A stretch of DNA of 64,000 nt from Ochromonas danica (taxonomy: Eukaryota; Sar; Chrysophyceae; Chromulinales; Chromulinaceae). Made by a program: the position numbers and the translations under genes. Where the stretch lies: positions 1 to 64,000 of the forward strand of contig VKHL01000150.1 in NCBI GenBank assembly GCA_015146655.1, read 5' to 3'. This document shows, piece by piece, positions 54,324 to 64,000 of this stretch. Numbering within the stretch: position 1 is the stretch's first letter; each line of letters starts with the position of its first letter. Under the pieces are notes generated by a model. It was not told the DNA's origin, did no database searches, and saw nothing but the letters and a program-made list of their open reading frames with translations.

Positions 54324-57300
54324 TTAACCCCAGGCCCAGTTCTTCTTGTTGGTTGGGTCTTGTTCCAAGTCTTCCAAGGCTTTAACATTACCCACTAAGC
54401 CTTCAATACCTTGAAGAGGAGCGACATAGCTCTTTGTCAAGTGAATAAGGTCGTGTAACCGTGTGGTGATCTCATCACGAGCAGCTTCTTCTAGTTCTCC
54501 ATCGCCATCGACTTCCGAGACAAAGAATGAGATCAATCTCCTCTTATCATCATCAGTGAAGATGTTTCCATCGGCATTGACAGCATGGCTAACATAAACG
54601 GCGTATTTCATCACTTCCTTCGTCCAACGGACACAAGTGACTTCATCATATTTCCTGGCAGCACGAAGAGCCAAGTTGAGCAGCTGGTCGATATAACGTG
54701 CACAGACAGCCTCGATAATTTCCACGGCGAAGTTCTCGGGGATTTCATAAACCTCCTGTAGATCTTTCACGTCATCTGACATGTCATGTTCTACAAGATA
54801 TTGAACTTCCAATGCATAGAGAAGAGCCACGACCTTTTCACTTAGGCCAGTATCCTTCTGCATCTCAAGACCCAAGCTTTGCACCTAAACAACAACAACA
54901 TAATCAAGTAATAGCGTGAGCATGAGAATCAAGGAGAGTTGCTTGTATTAGAAGCGTACCTGTTCGCGGAAAGTGCGAGCTGATTCAGGAGTGAAAGGAC
55001 GTCCAAAGTAGTTGTCTTTCACCAATCTGGCAGCGTGGTCTAACACCGCTCCCTTGCAAGCATTCATAAAGATTTCACTTGCAGCGTCATCGTTCAAACT
55101 CAAACCTTCCTTGAGAAGAGCGAACTGTTGGATATCCTGAGGCTCTACAGCTGGCTTGTATGTTAACACATGCTTGAGTAAGTTCTTGTAAGCATTGAAA
55201 GCCAACGCCTCCTTGGCCTTAGCTTGACCTTCCTCATCAATACCCAAGATCTTGGCATAGAGTTCTTCCACTTCTTCATAGCGACTCTTGAGGGCGGGAT
55301 CAGTCTCAGCCAATCGGCTAATGAGGAAGTGTTTGTATATTCCGACCAAGTCTTCCTCAGTCACCACTCCCACGGCAGTGACAGGCAGGTTCTCCTTGGC
55401 AGCAATATCCACACCTTGTAAGACAAAGTTCTCTTGAACAAAGTCCACCAGATTAACCACTTCACGCATGAAGACATTTGGTCCACCACCTTCCTTGGCT
55501 GCACCCATTTCCATGTAGCCAAATACATTATCAGGAGAGGAGATGGGATCACGAGACTTATCCTTGGCATTCGATTTGTCTTTCTTGCCTTCCTTCTTCT
55601 CTTTCTCTCGACGATAGTTAGCATCTGTATCAGACTTCCACACATCCACCAAGTTCTTCATAATAGGAATGACACGTTGTCTAGCAACAACACTCAAAAT
55701 AGCTTCTGCCTGGTCAGAAGTTAGTTGTAATCTATCACGAAGACGTTCTAATCCTGGTACATATTCTTCAGCAATGACACCTGTAGGTCCCATAGCCTCT
55801 GACAATGCCTTGGCATACTTGTCACCAAAGAGTTCGAGATGAACCTTCGTGACTGCAGAGTCCGTACAAGTCAAGAAAGAGCGCAAGGCAGTCAAGCGAG
55901 CCATATCGTCTACACTGGGTACCGCTTTACTGTTCGAAATACGCGATGCTTCCTGGTAGTAGAAGTCCACCGCCGTGGCAGCCCATTCTCTCTCACCCAC
56001 TTGATACTCTTGTAGAATCTTTTGATAAGCATCTCTTGCACCATCATTGAAATTGCCTTCAGTGATACATTGAGTAATCCAAGTGGTAACCTTTGGCAAT
56101 GCCATGTTCTTGCGTACAAGTTGTTGTTGACCGGGAGTCAGGTCAAACATCGCGGCATCAACAATAGGCTTGCCTTGTTCACCTTTCTGTAATTGTAACT
56201 CATAAATACTAGCACGTACCATATCTGCGAATGGCAGGCCGGGAAGAGGTAACTCAGTGCCATTAAGCACATTACGAACCAACGTGTTGAGAGCATCATG
56301 AGTATGAGCAAAGCCTACCATGATCTTGAATACAGGCTCAATTGAACCTTGAGAGACATTATAGACCTTATCCAGTCTAGTCATGTACTCATTATTCAGC
56401 TTCGACATGAGATTGGTCAAGACCACACGAGCTTTCTGCTCGTCAATACTCAATGCTTTCACACGCTCTTCAATTTGTGCTGCAAGTTCAATAGCCTTGT
56501 CAGGCTTATCAACAACAGCATTAATGAGGTCAGAGGCAACGTCTTCAAAGAGAGGCAAAGTGCGTAACTCCACTGTGGCCTGGAATTCGCGATAATTCCA
56601 TCCCAACACCTCTTGTGCTTTGCGTAAATTATCAAATCCTTCGACCACAGCATTCATAGGTGTGACAGACTCCTTCTTGAGTGAAGTATCCAAGAGGAAT
56701 TGAATAGCTTCCATGATCATATTCTGCATGTTAGCAGGTCGTAAGGATGAGACACTAGCAGTAGTTGTGAGATAGCCTTGTAAGTTATTAATCTCATCGA
56801 TGGTGAAGGCTTCAGGATCGACTAGAACACTCTCAATACAACGACGGAAGAGCTTCGTACAAGAGTCAGAGATAGTCTTCTGGTACTGTTCATCCGTGAA
56901 GTACGACAACGCCACGAGTGCTCGCTTGCCATAAAAGCCTTTTAATGAGCCAATCATCTTATCCGCAAGGAAGAACACCTTGGCTGCTTGAAGATAGACA
57001 TCGACAGGATATTCCACCACATAGATGCCTCTCTCATCTTTCTCTAATTGCTTACCAATCTTAACCGCAGCGAGAGAGAAGGCATTACCAATCTCACTCT
57101 CAGTAAAACCAATACTTTGTGCAAAATCTAATACATCTTGTAACTCAGTCAGATCCATAGAAGTACTTTGAACAGCTTCTACAATTGCTTCTGAGAAGGC
57201 TAACGTGAAGAAGAAGCTGAGCTCATTAGCAGAGAGGCCGTGCTTCTTGGCGATCTTCTCTAACCCTTTCAAATCTAGGGATAATACAGAGATTCCTTCT

Positions 57301-57833
57301 AATGCCTTAGCCGCATTCTTGACTTTATTCGGTACACCCACATAGGCAGTGTCTGGACTGATAGCTGGGCGCTCTCGACTCAGAATTATCTTACGAACTA
57401 CTGCGCCAGCGACACCCCCTGCAGCAGCACCTGCAATACGCACTGCCACAGATGGAGAGGGAGTGACTGCAAAGCCTAAAGAAGCAGCCAAAGGAATGAT
57501 TCCACGGGACAGCTTCCTCAGCATTGATGGAGTCTTTGCTAAACGACCATTTGCCTTTTCTAATTCATCACTATCCTCCTCCTCCTCCTCTTCATCGTCG
57601 TCTTCTTCTTTCAAAGAAGCATTACCAGACGCCGCGGTAGAATCACCTTCATCATTGTCTGAAACACGAAAATGCAAAGGGAGACGAAGAAGAGAAGAAG
57701 ACGAGGAAGAACTTGTTGATTGCAACAAGACATTGCTATAGGGTCTTTGTAGTAGTCGAGGTTGTGAAAATAGCTTGAAGGAAGACAGACAAGGCAAGGC
57801 CACAAGAAGGAAAGGAATGGTAACAACCACCAT
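54324..57833 (-). CDS. TIC110-like plastid inner-envelope protein
   Basis: Exons 57833-54960 and 54884-54324, with a 75-nt intron, give 1144 residues. TIC110 is a scaffold or channel component at the plastid inner envelope for protein import. The N-terminus is an ER signal (IPFLLVALPCLSS) followed by Phe, the ASAF-type cleavage site, then a Ser-rich transit stretch and a Glu/Asp run at about 76-92. A hydrophobic segment follows (GIIPLAASLGFAV...AVRIAGAAAGGVAGAVV), fitting the TM helices of TIC110. The rest is all-helical, soluble and Glu/Lys/Ala-rich, like the stromal domain of TIC110 repeats (for example SANELSFFFTLAFSEAIVEAV). No enzyme motif is seen. Because TIC110 sequences are poorly conserved outside plants and red algae, the name is likely but not certain. 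It is divergent to the NYN-like plastid gene. Confidence 0.72.
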
Positions 57834-58300
57834 GATGACACTGACTGAAGGATCTCTTCTTCAATCAAATTCAAGCAATCAAATAGTCAATTTACTATAC
57901 TTTCTCTACAAACTTGCTAGAAAAAAATAAAGGATTTCTTTTGCATCCACAGGTCCAAGAAATCAAGAATAGCGCAAGTAAACGCAATGCAATGCTAAAG
58001 GTTCGACCAACTGAGAAGAAAGGTTGAAAGGCAAGGCTGCAGTGCGAGGGCAGTGGGCAGGCCAACAGAGCGAGGGTGAGTGAGGCGTGAGTGAGTGCGT
58101 GTCGAGTGGACGCGTGTGCGGTGTGCGCGTGTGGGTGTGGGCAGGACGGGACGACAACTTTACAATCACCACCCACACCAAGGGGGTTAACATGTCAACG
58201 AAAAGAGCTTCTCTCTTCAAGATAGAAAAAACGCGATTTTTGCCTGTCCAGCGCAACAATAATAATCAGCAGCCCATTCTGTTGTTGTTGTGGGGAATGT
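57834..58300. promoter_or_regulatory. Divergent promoter region, TIC110 / NYN genes
   Basis: Contains a GTGTG/GCGTG-rich stretch at about 58098-58142 and an AAAAAACGCGATTTTT palindrome-like box at 58226-58241, a variant of the AAAACGCGTT motif. Both neighbours look plastid-targeted, so joint control is plausible. Confidence 0.45.
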
Positions 58301-59533
58301 ATGAAAGGAAATAGTGATTTACTTGACAATATGTGGAATAAACGATGCTTGTGGACATTCTTTCTCTATCTTATCCTTTCTGTTCTAATATGCACACATA
58401 GTTTTCTTCAGACAACTAGCCGTTGGACCTCTGCTACATTAAGGTCTCTATTGGCTCATGATCGTGAGTTAGAAGAGTTCTTTGAATTGTCCAGCAATCC
58501 TAAGCATGCATTGCAAGAAGTTTGTCATGCTCTCTTTCAAAGCAAGAACCCTACCTATTCTTGGTCTACCAATGGGACTTTGGTCATTCGAGTGCCCGAG
58601 GAGATCACAGTGCGCTATCCCCTGCGCTATGACTATTCCAATCGAGTCATCCCTCAGGCAGTCAAGAAAGAGCACGAGAACAACTGCTCTCTCAAGATGA
58701 TGAAGAAGCTGCATAGCTCTCAGAAGTATCACTCACTGTTCAAGTCCTACATCTCTCAGCGCTTGAATCGTGACAATCAACCCATTCGATTGAGTCGAGA
58801 CGACATGCTCCAGTTGCTATCCACCAAAGCATTGGTCGTCTTGGTTGATGCTGAGAATATTGCAGACTTTAAGAAGATCTTTTATGTCAGTGGAGCGGGA
58901 GATATTCGCTTCTTGTCTCCCTGCCCACCTCCTCTGCGAGTCGCTCCATCCCTCTTGCAGGATAGCAGCGGCACCAACAGCAATAGTCAAAGCCAGCTCA
59001 CTTCCGCTGATCGAGATAGTCTAGTAGGAGGATACTTGGGATTCCAGCGTGTCTTTAGAGACGAGGAAACTCTGATATTGTCTTACGCTCATCATCGAGG
59101 GCCGCAGTCCATTTGGGCGAATCGAATTGTCTACTCCACCAATAAGGATGCTGCTGATGGTCAGTATAATCTATGCTGTTTATTATTGCATGCATAGTAT
59201 GCTTGTTGACAGGAAAACTTTGTTGTTCCAGCCCTGATTTTGTTTGATTTAGGTGCGATACAGTTAATGAAGAATGTGAAAAAGGTCATTCTCATTACTG
59301 GAGACAAGTTTGCTCTTAATGCTGAGGTTTGTTTTAACAACGACAATCTCACTTGGAGAGAGTCAATGGGCTTTTCGAGAGGACGAGGACTATCTTTCGG
59401 AAACAAGATACTAAAGGAAAGGGAGCAGACAGAACGTGAGCTGTTTCTTATGGTACCTTCTTGTGCAGAAGCTGCTCTTGCTATCGGTAGAGTAGTACCC
59501 ATGATGTCTCCTGCACCATCTTCCTCGAGCTAG
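58301..59533 (+). CDS. NYN/PIN-like nuclease-domain protein, plastid-targeted
   Basis: Exons 58301-59159 and 59253-59533 give 379 residues. The N-terminus has a signal helix (WTFFLYLILSVLICTHS) followed by Phe and an Arg/Ser/Thr stretch, again an ASAF-type bipartite presequence. The Met at residue 11 may be the real start. The core has ALVVLVDAENI with Asp183, a long insert, STNKDAADGAI (Asp283 and Asp286) and VILITGDKFALN (Asp304). This is the order of acidic residues of NYN or PIN-type RNases: D-x-E-N near strand 1, D-A-A-D in the central helix, and TGD at strand 4. The splice at D|GAI joins the second acidic block cleanly. An RNA-cleaving role in the plastid is inference. The insert of about 60 Ser/Asn-rich residues (207-240) is unusual. 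Confidence 0.65.
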
Positions 59534-59924
59534 ATATTACAACACTCAGCAGCTGTACATAATTAGCAATAGGGTTTAAACATACGAAAAGTTTAGTTTG
59601 ATGATATACAAGAGCGAGTTTTGTGTAAATGGACTGCTGGAAGTGCGTGTGTGGGCAGACAGAGAGAGACAGCGTAGCACAGAGACAGTCATCACTCAGT
59701 CACTCGCTCTTATCTCCTCGAGGAGGCAGCCGAACCCTCACATTGCATCCCTTCATTGCTCGACTACCAGCGGATATTGATATCCTCTGTTATTCTCATT
59801 ATTTTAACAAAATAATTGAGGATAGGTGTACAGTGCACAGGAAATCATTTCGATTCGTCTGTTTTTCATAGTTTTCTTTGGATATTCTTCGGTAGCTTGT
59901 GAGGCTATATTGGAGGCGTAGATC
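59534..59924. other. Spacer between NYN and YAK1 genes
   Basis: Tandem intergenic region, 391 bp, with an AGAGAGAGACAG stretch near 59660. It should hold the YAK1 promoter. No gene is supported. Confidence 0.55.
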
Positions 59925-62900
59925 ATGGAGAGAGGGAAGGAGTTGGAATCCAACCATATAGAAAGTGCAGGTGGCAATAGAGTGGTGGTAATACCTTCCG
60001 GATCTTCTGCCTTTGTGCGAGCTGCGGAGAATCCATCTCCCGGCCAGGATGACACGAAGGATAGCTTCACACGTAGTGAGAGCAATAGCCTGTATTCTTT
60101 CACAATCGGCATTGCGGCCACTTACAAGAAATGCAATGCCTCTTTCAAAGCCATTGAGGTTCTTCCGCAGCGTATTTTAACTCATCCTTCTGAAGGGGTA
60201 TCCAACAATGGCTGTGACAATCAAGATGCCAACCTCATTTGCCGTGTCCATGACAAGCTTATATCCACCCCTTCATCTTCATCAGGGCAAGAAAAGGTCT
60301 ATACTATTCTGGACCTCTTGGGAACTGGCACTTTTGGTCAAGTGTTCCGTTGCAAACGCGAAGATACTAAAGAGCTGTTCGCTGTCAAAGTCATCAAGAA
60401 TAAACCTGCCTATCATACACAAGGCATGCTAGAAATCAAGATTGCAAAGTTACTAAATGCGCAATACGATCCTCAAAATGAGAAGCATATAGTGAGATTA
60501 TTAGAGTCGTTCGAATATCGTGGGCATATTTGTGTGGTTTTTGAGCTACTTTCCATGTCGCTGTTGGATTTACTAACGCAAAATCAATTCCGAGGCTTAC
60601 CTCTTTCTATTGTGCAAAGGTTTGCCAAACAAATTCTGTCTGCTCTAATGGCGCTAGAAGAAGCCAATGTGATTCATTGTGATCTTAAACCGGAGAATAT
60701 TCTCCTCCTTCCTGCGAAGCATAAGGCGTTACAACGAAAGAAAGTACCAGATATAGTCAGCCCATCTGAAGGGCAAAGTGGAAAAGAAAGTAACCCCAAG
60801 GAGACTGTATCTCAAGATCTGGAAGAGAAGAAACAAGTAGCTGCACCGAGCTCAACTTCTTCATCCTCTGGAACGAGTGGAAGTGGAAGCAAAAAGTCGT
60901 CAAGCATTTCTGATATCAAAGTTATAGACTTCGGATCTGCGTGTTTCGAAGGAAGAACGGTATATTCTTATATACAGAGTCGTTTTTGTAAGTTCCCTTT
61001 TCACAATAATTATATCACTCAACTTTCTGAGTTGTGCATAACTGTTTAATTATGCTTGTGTTAAAGATCGATCTCCTGAGGTACTGCTTGGAGCGCCGTA
61101 CACTGGAGCTATCGACGTATGGTCTCTGGCTTGCGTGTGTGCTGAGATGTATCTCGGCTTGCCGCTTTTTCCAGGTGTGTCACAGCACAATCAGCTTGCT
61201 CGGATTGTTGAAATGTTTGGAGTTCCGCCAGATTTTCTTATTGAATGCAAACATGGGTTGAAGTATTTCACACCTGTTCAAGCTGCTCCTGCGAACGAGA
61301 AAGATGCAAGTGCTCACAAACCAGGCGCTCTACTGGCCACCACTGGTGCACGATATCGTCTTAAAACTGCAGAAGAGTACGCGGCGGAAACGAATACAGA
61401 AGTACCGGTGCTCAAGAAATATCTTCGTTACTCTAATCTAGAAGATGTTATCTTGCGTTGTCCCTTGCCGCAGAAGTCAAGAATGACAACTGAACAACGC
61501 AACTCTGAGATGCTTCGACGACGCTCATTCTTGGATTTTCTCCAAGGTCTCTTTCGATTAAATCCCTTCGAAAGATGGACAGCCAAGCAAGCTGCTCAGC
61601 ATCCTTTCATACAGAATGTGGCATTCACGGGCCCTTTCCATCCTAAGCCAGATCTCAAAACACAAGAAAGGAAACTTATGTACATGGTGCAGATGCAACA
61701 ACGCCAAACGACTTTTCAGGATGAGAGCGCGAATAAACAATATGCTGGCCTCAAGGGGCTGAGAACGCCGACCAATTTTGCCTTGCATACTGCTGGTGCT
61801 CAACCGACTTTCACGCCTTTGCAGTATTCTCATCGTAGGTTGTCTGAGCCAACAGATTCTACCACCGCGAATGCCGGGTTATCGTCCAAACCTATCAGCC
61901 TCAGTGAACGACCTGTTCTGAAGAGAGGTGATCCTGTTCATGTCAAAGCAGTTGAAGCCGACACTGCCAACTCCGACGAGTCCGTTGCATCACATAATAG
62001 TTCTGCCGAGGTCGTTGCTTCAACATCCGAGAAGCCACTTATCAAGGATCAGATGACTGGAATATCCCAAACATTGTCCAAATCTTCTTCAGCCGATGAG
62101 CAATTTACGAAAGCCAATATGAGTGGTCCTCCTGCCCTTTCTCCTGTTCCACTTACCGATTCTCCTCTCCCAAAAACTGAAGAAAATACTGGCAATGGAG
62201 CTGCCTCGCCTGGAGTTGTTGTCTCTGGCGCAAGCCAACAACCGCGAACCACTTCAGGCGCTGGCGGTGCAAAGATCAACAATAATCCTTCGAAACCCCG
62301 CACTCGCCACAGCTTTACTAGCCAGCCTCCTAACTGGGTCAAAACTGCAACAGATAATGTGGCCCGCCAGCAACATGGTATGCAAGCACAAAGCTTTAAT
62401 GTCCCGAACATGATGCCACCGCATCCACCCCTTGGTCATTGGCAGCAGCATCAACCACAGCAGTCGATGCCTCCCCCTGTCCAGCAATCTTTCCCTATGC
62501 CATTAATGGGGGGTCAGCCACAACCTACGTATGTCCAAGCGCCTCCTGCCTGGCCCTATGGAATTCCTAATATAGCACCGAATATGGCGAATGTTGGTAT
62601 GATTCCTCAGGCAATGCCTTTTTACCCTGCCCCTGGAAATACGATGGGAGGTATGGAATTCTACGGTCCACCACAGCAAGCAATGGCTGCTTCCTATGGG
62701 CCATCTTCATTTGGTATGTTCCCAGGAACAAGTAGCTCGATTCCAGAAGGTGGAAATATTGTGATGACTGACTTTGGTATGGCTTTGCTGCGTCCTGATA
62801 TGGATGAACAGCGTCTGTTATTATCTCAAAATCCTGGCATGATGCCCGGTTATTGGCGCCCAATGCCTGGTAGTTTTCTTCCCTTCAGTCCAGACCAAAT

Positions 62901-63532
62901 GCAAGCTCAAATGATGAACATGAACAGCGTCAATGAAGCGGCCGCTCGTTATAACTACGCTATGCAAGCTGGTCACTATGCTTCTTTCGGTCCGAATGGT
63001 CCTATTCCAGGCCCTCCAATGAACAATAATAACGTTCAGATGGCCCGCTCTTTCGATTCAACCAAGATGGTTTATCGAAATAATCACCCGCCAAACGTGA
63101 GACATAACCATGTTCCCGCCGATTCGCACAATAGAGGACAGCAGCAGCAACGTCGTCGATCAGGTGGCCGCATTGTATTCGAGAATTATCTCATTGTTTG
63201 TGTTTAATCGCCATATCTTTGCTGTTTTAGATGGTAGCATGGCGGGGCAAGCACAGGAGGCATTGGCTCGTGCACAGGATGTGGATACCGATGGCGATGC
63301 AGGCTCTTTGACTGCTGATGATGTTTCTTCATTGGTTGTTGTCGCAGGATCTAGCACAAAGACCGATTCACAAGGATCACACGAAGATTCTTTCACTCGA
63401 CAAGAAGCTGTTGGAGATATTAATTCTCCTCCAACGCCTTCCGCCAACAAGGGCAGTCGAAGACCTCCGGGAGATGGTGATGCGTCTGACGCTCTTGCAG
63501 ACTGGGATCCATTTTTCGAATCGGAGGATTAA
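59925..63532 (+). CDS. YAK1-type DYRK-family protein kinase
   Basis: Three exons, 59925-60987, 61067-63163 and 63231-63532, give 1153 residues. It is a Ser/Thr kinase that autophosphorylates on the activation-loop Tyr. The kinase domain starts YTILDLLGTGTFGQVFRCK (glycine loop 132-140), with the ATP-binding Lys in FAVKVIK (about 155), HCDLKPEN at 251-258, DFGSAC at 335-340 and the YxY motif YSYIQSRFYRSPEVLLG at 347, split by intron 1. The APYTGAIDVWSLACV and FGVPP blocks match YAK1. Between LKPEN and DFG there is an insert of about 65 residues, rich in Ser, Lys and Glu. The C-terminal half is a long Met/Pro/Gln/Asn-rich disordered tail. YAK1 links nutrient and stress signals to growth arrest in yeast and plants. 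Confidence 0.9.
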
Positions 63533-63645
63533 TAGAACATCTTTTTGCCAGAAATAGTCAAGGATTAGGGAAAATAGTGGGAGAATGCATCGTCAATAGT
63601 ATAACAATACAGAGCGGTATTATTTTCTAAGATTTGTTGTCTTGT

Positions 63646-64000
63646 TTATTCTGTATTTGCTTCTATGTGACAAGATAAGCGCAAGGCTTGACATGCCTTT
63701 TCCACCCATGTTTTCACTGACGGCGCAATCTTTTGTGTATCCACATTATGATATGACCATTTCCCAGTGGCTTGAGCAGCAGGATCAATAAGCACTGTTT
63801 GATGCACAAAGCTTGCCAAGTGAGATCCAGCTACTTCTATAAGAAGCAGCACAAACAACTCGTCCTGTTCGACTTTATCAGAAGCATTCAAAAACTAATA
63901 ACATCAAATCAAAACTTACTGTCACTGCACTAATAACACCAAGCAAATGCCGCTCTGGATTGGAACTAAACATGGGAGAAGTGTAAGAGGTTATGAAGGC
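63646..64000 (-). CDS. Partial gene at right edge, C-terminal part, unknown family
   Basis: The C-terminal part of a minus-strand gene cut by the window edge. Two pieces can be read. The piece at 64000-63920 gives TSPMFSSNPERHLLGVISAVT and ends at a GTAAGT donor. The piece at 63894-63646 gives FLNASDKVEQDELFVLLLIEVAGSHLASF and ends HIEANTE. A join between them gives a continuous, well-behaved protein but needs a 25-nt intron, far shorter than any other here. No family is recognised. The alternating hydrophobic and charged pattern with conserved-looking Leu, Asp and Trp supports a real folded protein. It is convergent with YAK1 (113 bp between stops). Confidence 0.45.

Overview
The window is eukaryotic nuclear DNA, most likely from a photosynthetic stramenopile (ochrophyte alga). 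Genes carry short GT-AG introns, mostly 60-120 nt, often with a CTAAC-like branch site and a pyrimidine-rich acceptor. Four lines support the assignment. Several proteins begin with an ER signal peptide whose predicted cleavage site is followed by Phe or Trp, the ASAF-type bipartite plastid presequence of algae with red secondary plastids (TIC110-like, SAM methyltransferase, NYN-like protein, FAD protein). UDP-glucose pyrophosphorylase and phosphoglucomutase are fused in one chain, as known in stramenopiles. A KGKWTPEE module matches a type I recall from diatom and oomycete proteins. Several long coiled-coil proteins look flagellar. The class is inferred, not proven.

I support 28 complete or nearly complete genes plus one cut by the right edge. 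From left to right: an HflX GTPase cut at a poly-G contig end (-), a spinster-like MFS transporter (-), UGP-PGM fusion (-), TLC-domain protein (-), triple cyclic-nucleotide-binding-domain protein (+), frizzled-like receptor (-), short-chain dehydrogenase (-), KGKWTPEE protein (+), GPI-anchored Ly6/uPAR-like protein (-), mitochondrial-carrier-like protein (+), coiled-coil protein (-), plastid-type FAD oxidoreductase (+), glycosyltransferase-like type II protein (-), ERF4-like small protein (+), alpha/beta hydrolase (-), TFIIIC tau95 subunit (+), cathepsin Z (-), coiled-coil protein with beta C-terminus (+), SERHL-like hydrolase (+), another coiled-coil protein (+), PIG-Q/Gpi1 (-), plastid SAM methyltransferase (+), small membrane protein (-), GH130-like propeller protein (-), eIF2B gamma (+), TIC110-like protein (-), NYN-like plastid protein (+), YAK1 kinase (+) and the edge gene (-).

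After the first four minus-strand genes the strands alternate almost strictly. This gives about ten divergent pairs, many only 230-280 bp apart, and about ten convergent pairs with short 3' gaps. Two palindromic boxes recur in the shared upstream regions: AAAACGCGTT (like the yeast MluI cell-cycle box) and AAGTTAAC/GTTAACTT. They are the best candidates for common promoter elements.

Functional links: PIG-Q starts GPI-anchor synthesis and the Ly6-like protein looks like a GPI-anchored client. The frizzled-like receptor and the CNBD protein suggest receptor and cyclic-nucleotide signalling. TIC110, HflX, the methyltransferase, the FAD protein and the NYN-like protein form a plastid group. No tRNA, rRNA, CRISPR array, transposon or viral fossil was recognised.
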